From Pictodentalium vernedei (Eukaryota > Mollusca > Scaphopoda > Dentaliida > Dentaliidae): a DNA stretch of 64,000 nucleotides. Numbering within the stretch: the first letter of the stretch is position 1; each line of letters opens with the position of its first letter. The DNA is taken from NCBI GenBank assembly GCA_031216915.1, contig JAUFNR010000203.1:1-64000 (forward strand). The letters are read 5' to 3'. The notes under the pieces were generated by a model that saw only the letters and a program-made list of their open reading frames with translations, did not search any database and was not told the origin of the DNA. The position numbers were made by a program, and so were the translations under genes. Below are positions 54,426-64,000 of this stretch, piece by piece.

Positions 54426-56480
54426 TACTCATTCACTCTTCCTAGTAATTAAGGGAGGACAAAACACAAGAAGCACTTGGAATCTTTCATCCCATGGTCC
54501 ATATGATGAAAGCTTGCAAGTGTTTCGTTTGCTGTTGTGACCAATTATAAATATTTTCCCAGTGGAGAATATATGGCGCTGCGATTAATTAGTAATCCAC
54601 TCTCTTCATTCTGTACAAGTAGTCGAATTTTAATATCCATTTACCCCCACTAGTGGTAAGGAATGAATTTAATGATCTCTATTTTCTAGTATAGAATTGT
54701 ACAGAGTTGGGCACGCTATTTTTCTACATGAATAGTACAGTTTAGTTTGATCGGGGAGGCGGGGGGGGGGGGGGGGGATTGCAGTAATCGATGCTGGGGT
54801 GGATGAGTGGTCAAATGGCTCAAAAACACATTTTTTCCAACCCTTTGCAAATTTTTTCGTGGTGCTATTTTATGCCAACCTAAACAGTTTTTAGACAAAT
54901 ATACACAGATTATATCCCTATTAAGGGGTTGTATTGATGGGTATGTTGAGCTATCTGAGCCCTGTGCAGGGCCCATGATTTTTTTAATCAGCAGTCTATT
55001 CGGGCTTGAGTGTCTTGATTTCTACAGTTGCATATCCTATTTGTGAATTTAAACAGATTTAAACATTTCTTATAATCACAGATAATCAAAGGTCTTTTAG
55101 GTTCCTCATGGCTCTTAAGAAATAAAGAATAACATTGATGTCCACGTGATCCCTTTTACTTCTTTTCAGGCCTTCATCATTGATTCCAAATACGACTGCA
55201 CAAAAGCTGGGTGCGTCGCCCGGGAAACATTCTGGATCGAACAGCTATGCAGGAACAGATCTCTCGGTCTCAACAGAACTTCAGATTCAAACTATTCGTT
55301 AGCAGGGACTAGTCGCCCTCTCGGTTTCCACACGATCCACCTTATATCCACGCGGTCTAGGCACTCGACAGAGATACGTGACTGTCAATCAATGATCGCA
55401 GTACTAATTCCGTAAATTTCAAGCAACTGCACGGAGCAGTCTGGACGCATTTTATTTTTGTCCGGCGCTACTATTTTCATCATCTTCAATGTCTTTTTAG
55501 CCTATTTGCACATTTTTCGCCATTAACCCTACAGCGATATCTGTTCACTTTTAACTTCTGGCGATCATCTAAGTGTTTTAGGCAGCGTTGGAGCCCACTA
55601 GTAATGGTCTTGTAGATGCAAGTTTTGCTTAGGCGCTTCCCTGCACCAGTAACAGTGAATAACAAGCCTTCAGTGACACTATCCCATAGCGGGGACAGTC
55701 CAAGCACATTCCCACGTCGTTTCCCACCAGCTATAAAAACACTAGACTCTAAAATTTCCTCCTATCGGGCTACTGGGTGCATTTTAAGGCGACGGACTGT
55801 AAACAGATTTGTTTTTATCATCCAGTTATCATACTTTCTTGTAATACATGGAAGTATCTTGACATTTCTAAAATTTTAGTTCCTTTATTTTTCGAAAGCT
55901 ATATTAAAATCGAGTTCTAATGGAATTTTGGACTTTCTTGAATACTTTTCAGGTATGTCTAACAGTATTTTTTACTTTTTGCTTCTTACTATTTTTACCC
56001 CAGTTTCTTTTCTTTTCGGGTTGTATTACACATCCGTTTGATCAGAATGTGGCTTACGCGTACTTTTATCGATACATTTCATTTCTTTCGTCGTCTATGT
56101 TTATTTTTTCTTGTTGTGTCTGTACCATGAAGGAGGTCTTTATCAGGCCGAAGGCTAGGTGAAAATTGTTTTTTGTTCCTGTGCTATTTGAGCGTTATTT
56201 AGACGAATTTCTTTAGCTTTTAGCTCTTGCATCTCTCAAGTCCAGCACACTTGAAACAGATTTGTTTTATCAGAATATAGACCTTAATTTATTTATTTTT
56301 TAAATTATTTTTAACATATATACATCAAGAATCAAGATTCAACTAACAGTAGAACAAATTGTTCATATAACAATTGCACCAACCAGTGTTGAAATAAAAA
56401 TATAATTAACGAAAAATTAAACAAAAGCTCTCATGGCCCATTTGGATAAGAGAGTCACAACTTAATATGTCAACACAGGC
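54426..56480. other. No gene firmly recognised; one weak exon candidate
   Basis: A G tract lies at 54761-54777. On the + strand an acceptor-like CTTCTTTTCAG at about 55160-55170 is followed by an open stretch to the stop near 55415 (AFIIDSKYDCTKAGCVARET and on). It contains four cysteines but no known domain; it could be a last exon or a chance frame. The remainder is AT-rich. Confidence 0.4.
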
Positions 56481-57649
56481 TCATGTGTTTGTTTCAGGAA
56501 CAATTGTTGGCAAGTCAACATCAGAAATATCAGGTTGTGGTTCATTTACATCATTTGATCGAAAACGAATGTGATCAACGTGGCGTCTGCAAATACTGCC
56601 TCCGGTCAGTTTGATTAAGTATGATACTGGACCAGTTTTACTTATGATTTCTCCAAATAGCCATTTCGAACCAGTACTGAAGTTTTTCACAAAAACTAAG
56701 TCGTTAGGTTTAAAGTCTTTACTGGTTGAACGTTTATCGTGACTGTTCTTTTGGACTTGTTGCTTACTTTCCACGCGTAAATGAGTTGAATTTTGGCTTA
56801 CAGGATTAATCAAACATAATTTAGTCTTTAACTTTCTCTTCATCAAGAGTTCACTTGGAGCATGTCCATTAGTTGTTTGAGGTGTAGTACGATATGACAA
56901 GAGAAATCTGCTGCGTTTATTGTCTACTAATCCCTTGCCCTCACTCATTTTCTGCATGCCCTCCTTAAAAATGCGAACATATCGTTCTGCAAGTCCGTTG
57001 GAAGCAGAGTGTTTCGGTGCAGATGTTATGTGCTTAATCCCATTCTCACTTATAAACAGAGCAAATTCTTCACTAGTGAAAGCAGTTCCATTATCGGAAA
57101 CAACAGTATCTGGAAGTCCATGATTTGCGAAACATTCGCTAAGTTTTTGAAATGTTATTCCTGAAGTAGAATTTGTTGTTTTGTATAAGCGTCTACAATT
57201 ATTAAAAGCATGTGACCCATAAATGGTCCAGCAAAGTCTATGTGTATGCGCGATCAGGGTTTAGACGACCATTCCCATGGATGTAGAGGTGCTAATGCAG
57301 GAGAAGCACTGTGCATTTGGCAGTGGCTACAACACTTTACTTTATTTTCAATGTCACTATTTAAATTAGGCAACCAGAAATAATGTCTGGCAAGAAGTTT
57401 CATCCTAACCATTCCTGGATGTCCTTCATGCAGTGTTTCGAGTAACTTTTCATGACCATTAGGTGGTACAACAACACGATGACCCCATAAAATTATATCA
57501 TCTTGAGCACTTAATTCCAACTCCGTACTGAAATATGGTTGCAGTTCCGGTTTGGGACACTTTTCAGGCCATCCAGATTTAACGTGTAACAAAACTTGAC
57601 TCAGGACTGGATCACGAGAAGTCCACTTTCCCATGTCAATTGTGTTCAC
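56481..57649 (-). pseudogene. gypsy integrase (HHCC, DDE core, C-terminal domain), frameshifted
   Basis: The zinc-binding N-terminus reads HEGHPGMVRMKLLARHYF, then CCSHCQ (about 57440-57320). A TGA stop lies near 57256, followed by the core start RIHIDFAGPF (first Asp, about 57230). A frame change follows, then VVSDNGTAFTSEEF (second Asp, about 57100) and SASNGLAERYVRIFKEG (Glu, about 56990). The C-terminal part has RFLLSYRTTPQTTNGHAPSE and GSICRRHVDHIRFRSND. All three catalytic residues are visible, but no single frame joins them. Confidence 0.92.
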
Positions 57650-58241
57650 GGGTGTACTGTCTATGCTCTAAAATGGGTACTTGTTCAAAATCTTTTTCCA
57701 TAGGAAGTCGACTGAGAAAATCAGCGTTGCCATTGTTTGATCCTTTTTTGTACAAAAGTTCATAAGAATACCCCGATAAGAATATTGCCCATCTTTGCAT
57801 TCTTGGTGATGCCATATGTGGTATGGCTTTGTCACATTTGAAAAGACCAACGAGTGGTTTATGATCAGTAAAAATCTTAAAATGTCTCCCGTAAAGATAT
57901 TGGTGAAATTTCCGAATGCCGAAAATCAGTGCTGCAGCTTCCTTATCGAGCTGTGAATAATTCTTCTCAGCTGGTGATAGAGTCCGCGAAGCAAATGCTA
58001 TGGGGCGCTCTGAGCCATCCCTCATAACATGTGAAAGTACACAGCCTAAGCCATATGGAGAGGCGTCGCATGCAATTACGGTTTCCTTTTCAGGATCAAA
58101 ATTAACTAAAATATCCTTTGAATTTAAAGTATTTTTTGTGGTATTCCAAGCTTTTTCTTGTCGCGTAGACCAGTTCCATTTACAATTTTTGTTCAATAGT
58201 TCATACAGAGGTGATAACATTTCTGAAATGTTTGGAATGCA
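57636..58241 (-). pseudogene. gypsy RNase H domain
   Basis: An open frame continues the connection region (MLSPLYELLNKN; WNWSTRQEKAW) into RNase H. ACDASPYGLGCVLSH carries the first Asp, LDKEAAALIFGIRKF the Glu, and IFTDHKPLVGLF the second Asp. SNNGNADFLSRL then marks the end of the domain. All the key acidic residues seen are intact, so this is the best-preserved part. The frame ends near 57636, where the integrase continues in another frame. Confidence 0.93.
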
Positions 58242-58555
58242 CAGTTAAAACTAGAAGTCCTGTCATGAAATGGGCACAAATAGCACGTCGATCTGCGCGT
58301 TAATCTGCGCGTTATGACCACAGTAAGGCTATCAAATTCTGTACATATGGCCTGTGCACAAGCAATGTTTCAGCCAATGGACCTCCGGGTAACCCGGAGG
58401 TCCATTGGCAGAAACATTGCCTGTATTTGCTATGAGTAACCAGGTGAACCTGCCGTCCTTTGGATGCCATTCGATATGACAATTGCGCGCAATTCCTACG
58501 CGCAATTAAGCCTAGATAAGCGCACAGTTCGTGACAGGACTTCTAGTTTTAACTG
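58242..58555. mobile_element. MITE with 23-bp perfect terminal repeats, inserted in the gypsy pol gene
   Basis: CAGTTAAAACTAGAAGTCCT, then GTC, at the left is exactly mirrored at the right end (58533-58555). Inner arms have GCGCGTTA/TAGCGC-like words and a central perfect hairpin TGGACCTCCGGGT-AACCCGGAGGTCCA (about 58379-58406). The length is 314 bp with no coding capacity. It separates LNYY of the RT thumb region from the connection region. The target duplication could not be fixed (about TGC). Confidence 0.9.
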
Positions 58556-59741
58556 TAGCACGAGTAGTAATTAAGCATGCCCAGAAAAGCTTGCAGCTCT
58601 TTAACATTACTAGGCCTGGGCGAATCATGAATTGCTTGTATTTTTTCCTCAAGTGGTTGTATACCCTCTGTATTGATTCTATGTCCCAATAATACCACTT
58701 CTGAAGATAGAAAAGAACATTTTTCTCGTTTTAATCGGATTTGTACTTCCTTCAGTTTGATCAAAAAATCACTTAATGTATTTATGTGTTGTGTCCGAGT
58801 TTTTCCTGCAATTAAACTGTCGTCAATTCTAACTATAACCAGAGACCGACCTGGGCATGCGCCAGTGTGTATTTGGTTCTGAAACATCAGGACCTGGCTC
58901 TTAAATCTCAGAAATAGGCTTCTCAGTTGGCGCGTAACTTCTCAGATCATATTTTGATATTCTTTCGATGGATAATCGAGAGAGACACTCTTACATGTAT
59001 TATATATATGATTATCATTTATCATTGTTGTAGAGTGCTTAAGTTAATACTTCAAGTCTTAATTACCAAGCATTAATCTTCACTGTGGTTTTTGATCAAG
59101 TCTTGGCTGCCTAAATAGGCAGCCAAGACTTGATCAGAAACCACAGTGAAGATTAATGTTTGCTATAGTGTACTAAATGAAAATGATGAGAGCTATTACA
59201 TACTTGCAGTGTGTGTTACAAAAAGCAGTGTGACTCCGTAAATTGAAATCTGGCGCATGAATTGAAAAAATAGGCTCCGAGGCTAGAGCGTATTTTAAAT
59301 AGTCCTGATCGGTCCCTGTATAACGTTGGGTATCCCTTGAAGAAGGTTTTTCACGGTGCGCTGAAACAGCCCTGGTGCTGAAGAAATACCGTAACATAGC
59401 CTATTATACTCAAATAACTCTTTTATGGGTATTAATTGTTATGTATTTCTTAGAAGCTTCCTCCAGTTCCAGTTGTTGATATGCCTGACTTAAATCGAGC
59501 TTAGTAAATTCTTCACCCCACCTAGATTTGCTTATAAGTCTTCCATTTTCGGAATTGGATAATTGTCGAGCTTACAAACTTTGTTGATTGTTACCTTATA
59601 ATTCCTACACATTCTAATAGTACCGTCAGTTTTAACGATTGACACAATGGGTGTGGCCCATTCGGAAAATTCAACAGGTCGAATTGTTCCTTCACGTTCA
59701 AGTCGGTTTAATTCAGTTTCAATTTTTTTCACGTAAGGCAT
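58556..59741 (-). pseudogene. gypsy reverse transcriptase, split by a MITE
   Basis: The N-terminal part (59741-59532) has GTIRPVEFSEWATPIVSIVK and TDGTIRMCRNYKVTINKV. Next come LDLSQAYQQLELEEASKKY (about 59495-59440), a stop and frame change near 59410, and LLQGIPNV near 59330. A 479-bp element (58840-59318) then interrupts the gene directly in front of the catalytic strand VRIDDSLIAG (near 58835). The usual motif is (Y/F)xDDIL, so Ser here replaces Ile. The thumb region (LKREKCSFLSSEVVLLGHRI; LQAFLGMLNYY) follows, and a second MITE interrupts after LNYY at 58555. Confidence 0.92.
58840..59318. mobile_element. CAGGGACCGA-type DNA element, copy 2, inserted in the gypsy RT
   Basis: It is nearly identical to 31932-32608 but lacks the 198-bp internal duplication (479 against 677 bp). 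The ends are CAGAGACCGACCTGGGCA and GATCGGTCCCTG. A 6-bp target duplication TATAAC flanks it (58834-58839 and 59319-59324). The high similarity of the two copies suggests recent activity after the gypsy copy had already inserted. Confidence 0.93.
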
Positions 59742-60175
59742 ATGGCACAGGTCTAGGCTTGAAATATTTTGGCTTTGCTTCTTTGTCTACATAGAGTTTG
59801 GCTTTAACATTTGTTATATACCAAAACCTTCTTGAAATACAGAAGAACGTTTATTTAAAAGTTTGTCAAATTCTCCATCAGTCGAATTTAACTTAAAAAT
59901 TTCAGACCAGGTAAGTTTCACTCTCTGTAACCAATCACGACCACACAGACACGATGATTTACCTTTGACAACAATCGCCGGTAGTGTACCAGAAAAATCT
60001 TTGTATACTACATGAACAAATAACTTTCCCAAAGTAGGGATGGTGTCACCTGAGCAGGATTTCAATTTAATCCCAGAACGTTCTAATTTTACCGAGTTCA
60101 CATTATTGTTGAAAATATCGTGAAATGCATCTTCGCTGATCACGGAATGTGATGCACCAGTGTCTATTTCCATGA
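59742..60175 (-). pseudogene. gypsy aspartic protease and linker
   Basis: MEIDTGASHSVISEDAF (from 60173) carries the DTGA catalytic motif, and LCGRDWLQRVKL matches the family's C-terminal protease segment. The frame runs to a stop near 59814, just before the start of the RT. The active-site motif itself is intact. Confidence 0.88.
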
Positions 60176-61146
60176 ATAACTTTTTCCGTTCATAGTTACA
60201 GTTACAGAATATGGATTACTACCATTAACAGCATTTATTGAAAACATCGGATAAATGTCACTTTCTTCCCCTTGCACATCCAAAGCATGGACTGTTGGCT
60301 TATTTTTCCTTTGTTGGGAGTTGTGATTATTTGGTTTATACACATTTGATTTTCTAGTTTTCTTTGGACATTTTGAAATAATGTGACCTTTTTGTTTGAA
60401 ATAGGGGCAACTTTCATCCTTAAAACGACAGAAGTCTGGATTATGTTTTTTTTCCACAGAGAAAACATTCAGAGTAATTTGGGCGGGTTTGACTGGTACT
60501 TGAAAATGAGGTGTTTTTTGAACTGTTATTTTTATCAACAAAACGGTTTAGAAAATTTCGAACTTTATTAACTGTTTCTACTTTTGTTTTCATATTGACT
60601 GATGTACATGTATGTGTGGATTGCAGATCTAACATGTTCTTTGCAGCAGCTTCCATTGATAACGAAATGTCAAATGCTTTCTTGAAATTTAACCCTTCCT
60701 CGGCTAACAAACGTCGTTGAATTTTCTCATTATTGATTCCAGCAACTAAACGGTCTCTCAACATTCCCTCTAGACTTCCCCAAAATTACAATGTTCGGTC
60801 AAATGTCAGAGAGCAGCCACGAAGTCTGCAACTGATTCGGACGGCTGGCGAAATCTGTTGTTAAATTTATATCGCTGAACAGATTCACTTGGTTTGGGGT
60901 GGTAACGGTTTTCAATCAGAGCACAAAGTTCTGTGTTGGACGTTTGCCTGGGTTTTTGGGGTGCTAACAGTTATCAGTTTATATATTTTTTCCCACTGAA
61001 CTGAGCAAAATGGCGCGGCGTTTCAGAGCGTCGTCTCCAGTTGATTGAATCCCGTTCGCTTCAAAATAAAAGTCGAGACGTTCGGCATAAAGTTCCCACG
61101 AGTCCTCGTCAATATCAAAAGCTTCAAGTTTACCATACGTCGCCAT
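60164..61146 (-). pseudogene. gypsy gag relic with altered zinc knuckle
   Basis: The frame opens at ATG 61146 (MATYGKLEAFDIDEDSWELY, then AERLDFYFEANGI), a typical gag start. It is interrupted by a frameshift or stop after about 56 residues near 60977. Later pieces include LRDRLVAGINNEKIQRRLLA, a gag helix region, at about 60770-60700. Next is a zinc-knuckle segment CPYFKQKGHIISKC near 60400, in which Phe occupies the position of the second Cys of the CCHC motif. This suggests loss of metal binding. At least two frame changes are needed to read through. Confidence 0.85.
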
Positions 61147-62499
61147 TATATATGTATTGTATTACGATTGTCATCAGAGGTAAATAAAACAGATTGAACA
61201 GACACAACTTGTTTGTGTGTAAACAGAAAAAAACATGACTGACGAATTTAATTATCCCATAATAGTTTCCCAAAAATAAAACACAAGAGCAGCCATCCAT
61301 ATGGATTCTGTTCTACGCAAATCAAATCCATTTCAACATTAAGTGCAGTTCACTGCAGAAACGTTGTAACGAAATGTAGAAAGGGCTTTTGCCTTTACGT
61401 CGAAAGATTTTGTATGCTTATGTGCATTTTTTAAATGCTGATTATTGTTACTGGTATGCGTTAGAATATATTTTTCACCAAATTGCACCATTTTTAATCA
61501 TATATTAAAAAAACGCATTTTCATCGAATTCAAGCCAATCTTGAGCCTTGGACGGCGGGGTGCTTCCTGCTGAAGAGTGATAATTTCATCCGGGTTTTAG
61601 GGACACCAAAATGGCAGCTTTGTCACATTGTGTAACATGGGTGGGTGAACGACTCCCCAGGGGCAAGAACCCTGGCCGAAATCTCCCTGTTGTTCTTCAG
61701 ATTCGTGAGGATCTGGGTCAACTAGCAAACCATGGATAAAATATAACTCAACTCTAGAGGTCGAATAATCATTAAGTTATGTGTTGTGGTGTGGATGACT
61801 ACACAATAAAATAGGAAAACAGTTTATACGTGGTTTATTAAGAAGCCAAAAAAAAAATAGTATGATATGAAATGGACATGAATATGAATGACGGATCAAA
61901 AACTACGGGTCCTCTCCACTTTTCCCCAAAAGAGGGTTCAAATTCCACCCAGCAAGCCTATTGACTTGAATGGTTCCCACAGAACTCGGACTTGGAGAGA
62001 ATCAATGTCAGAAACGGTGATTTCTCACCAGGGTCGAATTGAATGGGTCCGAAAATGACGGTACTCATTACGTTTAACCTTTTTACAGGTTACAAAGTGT
62101 CCCCATACTAAGCTAGTATATGGCTTAAGTTTGGACAGCTAGATTAAAGCTTTTCCCAAACTTAATCCACAGGTACCTAATATTTCTTTTGTTCCCTGTT
62201 ATGAAAACAAGCCCTATAAAATCACACCAAGTACGGTTTTGATGAGAACAGCTCAGTAAAACAGTACCAATATCTGGATATTTGGACGGTTTTGAAACAG
62301 TGCCAATAACTAGGTATTTGTACGATTGTCACGGTACTGTAATCATAACCATTCAAAAGTAAAGATGCTGTAAAGGAGGTGTGAAAAACTTTATAACACA
62401 TGAATTATCGACAAGGTTTTCTCGACAGAGCTACTGAATTGAGTGTGCATCGTGTCCAAATTATAATGTACTTTTTAATTTTTTGTTGCTTTTAATAAC
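61147..62499. other. No gene recognised
   Basis: This sequence lies upstream of the gypsy gag start and AT-rich. I looked for a 5' LTR or a tRNA-primer site next to gag and did not find one. A-rich tract at about 61849-61858. Confidence 0.5.
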
Positions 62500-62755
62500 C
62501 AACAGCCCTGGTAACCTAAAAAGGACTCCTGTGGAAACCTCGGATGTGAAGCAGTGCTTGTTTGCTGTGGTAAACAAGTTCAGTTTTACTGGTAAAATAG
62601 GACCTGGTCACCAGTGCCCGGGGTAGAAGTCCCCTAACATGGGCAGCATGGGTGGTAAACGATTGGCTAAACTTCACTTTACACCTTTTTGCGGTCATAA
62701 TTAGCCATAGCTGCAGAAAAGTGACCTTAAACACCAGTAAATAAATAAATAACCT
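62500..62755 (+). mobile_element. SINE-like element, second body type, copy 2
   Basis: It ends GCGGTCATAATTAGCCATAG, then GTGACCTTAAACACCAGTAA, then ATAAATAAATAA, the shared SINE 3' end. The body contains GGTAAAATAGGACCTGGTCA, matching the element at 14605-14830 and not the 4.1-kb family. The left boundary is approximate. Confidence 0.72.
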
Positions 62756-63211
62756 AAAAAAACGCCCTTTTTCAAATATTAAGACGGCAATCAGGCACCA
62801 CGACCCGCCACCCCTGAGGGAAAGCGAACCTTTTTTTCAGATAAAAAAAAAGAATTATTCTTCCAAATGCTTTACAAATGAACGATTATTAAATTTATCT
62901 GCCGCACTTTCGACGAGGGATTGAATAAGTGTTCCACCCTTGAGCTGAGACATTATATTAGCGGGAGAACAAATTACGTCATGATGTGAGTTCACTTCGA
63001 AGCCACAGATCTGTTCACAATATCTGAACTCCTGATGCGTGTCATAACTTCAATGGACTTTCCAGCAAGCAAACAATGGGTTATGCCCATTTTGTTTTTC
63101 GGGGGTAGAGCAAGCAAAAAGTGTTTTAAAATGTGGTTTTACTCGTGTCAAACTTTCTAAAATATAATTTTTTTGACTTTTGTTAACATTGAGGGGCTGT
63201 GGATTAAATCA
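62756..63211. other. No gene recognised
   Basis: AT-rich sequence between the SINE and the palindrome; no feature could be supported. Confidence 0.5.
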
Positions 63212-63371
63212 CATATGTCACTATTTTGTGTACTATATGGGTAAATAATTGTACAGTTGTGCAGGTGTCCTCCAATATTTGGACTCGGCTTCGCCTCGTC
63301 CAAAATATCTCCGGACACCTGCACAACTGTACAATTATTTACCCATATTGTACACAAAATAGTGATATATC
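63212..63371. repeat. Palindrome with about 72-bp arms
   Basis: CATATGTCACTATTTTGTGT, then ATGGGTAAATAATTGTACAG, then TTGTGCAGGTGTCC, then AATATTTGGAC is mirrored after the loop TCGGCTTCGCCTC. There are few mismatches over about 70 bp. Confidence 0.9.
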
Positions 63372-64000
63372 TATTACATAAAGTGGACGACGAATTATGA
63401 GCGAGACCGCTTTTATATAGGATAATTTCGCGGGGAAAGATTTCAAATACTTGAATCTGATTGATCCTTCGCTGTCACCTCGACAAATGAAACAGCAGCA
63501 AAATGCACTACGACGTGAACCAATAAGGTACATTGATTCATTTTAAACACAGAAATGACTTGAAGCCAACAAAAATAGAATTACACCTCTGTTATGAGCA
63601 GACGAATTATAACAGAGTAATTTAGAACTTCTATTTTATATTACATTTCAACTGCTGTTACCAAATCCTTTACACATTGGAAGCGTATGGTAAGTATTGC
63701 ACTTAAATCTTTTATGTTATATATTGATTATTCTCAATAAAGAAAGTATTTATAAGCAGAAGTCACAAATTGACAAGTTAATACGACTCTCCAGGGATAC
63801 ATTGAGGAACCTAACTAGTAAGTACAAAACTGAAACCGAAATTTGCACAACGTGTTTGTTTACACAGACGTCGTCGTTTGTCCAGCAGTATTAAATTTTA
63901 AAGCATCTTGTATTAATCAGGTGGATTTTTTTTTAATGAAGAAGAAAAAACAATTTGTAGGTCGCATTTTAATAGTTCGTGTCTGGGAAGACTTTATCCA
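63372..64000. other. No gene recognised up to the window end
   Basis: No coding exon, RNA gene or named repeat could be supported here. Confidence 0.5.

Larger units (their letters stand above)
56481..61146 (-). mobile_element. Ty3/gypsy-type retrotransposon relic (gag-pol, minus strand)
   Basis: Read on the - strand the order is gag, zinc-knuckle region, aspartic protease, reverse transcriptase, RNase H, integrase. That order (integrase after RNase H) is the Ty3/gypsy arrangement. The coding sequence is broken by frameshifts and stops in gag, RT and integrase. Two unrelated MITEs are also inserted (58242-58555 and 58840-59318). No long terminal repeats could be recognised on either side, so the copy may be truncated or its LTRs diverged. 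Flanking A/T-rich sequence gives no further clue. Confidence 0.93.

Noticed and set aside
56300-61260. LTRs flanking the gypsy element
   Set aside because: I compared the sequence just beyond gag and just beyond the integrase end by eye and found no matching pair.

Overview
The window looks like a gene-poor, repeat-rich stretch of an animal nuclear genome, most likely a marine invertebrate. A mollusc or another lophotrochozoan is my best guess. The basis is: spliced exons with GT/AG boundaries; tRNA- and 5S-headed SINEs; a Ty3/gypsy relic; a Tc1 relic; many palindromic MITE-like elements; and a tandem-module repeat family (37.2-39.3 kb) of a kind I recall from mollusc assemblies. The lineage is an inference. 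No bacterial features are present.

The one host gene I can model with confidence is on the + strand. It has three exons, at 22073-22375, 26824-26929 and 34940-35583, which join in phase to give a 350-residue protein: signal peptide, PAN/apple-like domain, EGF-like domain, then a C-terminal fibrinogen-related (FReD) domain. This is the layout of a secreted lectin-like recognition protein. Intron 1 (about 4.4 kb) is mostly a 3.3-kb array of a 14-bp minisatellite. Intron 2 (about 8 kb) holds palindromic MITEs, a DNA transposon with an internal 198-bp duplication, and a dead Tc1 transposase. A possible first exon of a second secreted protein lies on the - strand at 52321-52504.

Layout: 0-5.4 kb, tandem repeats, poly-C tracts and two SINEs. 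5.4-9.9 kb, a 63-bp satellite next to a Foldback-like element with 1.46-kb inverted arms and recurrent hairpins. 10-21.8 kb, mostly non-coding with MITEs, a SINE with a 5S rRNA-derived head and piggyBac-like MITEs. 22-35.6 kb, the PAN-EGF-FReD gene. 36-40.8 kb, another piggyBac-like MITE, the roughly 2-kb modular repeat and a further piggyBac-like MITE. 40.8-47.4 kb, a 6.6-kb array of a 54-bp unit that is open in five of six frames and has higher-order structure. 47.5-55 kb, MITEs, a 207-bp near-perfect palindrome and SINEs. 56.5-61.1 kb, a decayed Ty3/gypsy gag-pol on the - strand, split by two different MITE insertions. 61.1-64 kb, non-coding with one SINE and one long hairpin.

Most long open frames in the window are by-products of simple or tandem repeats and are not annotated as genes.
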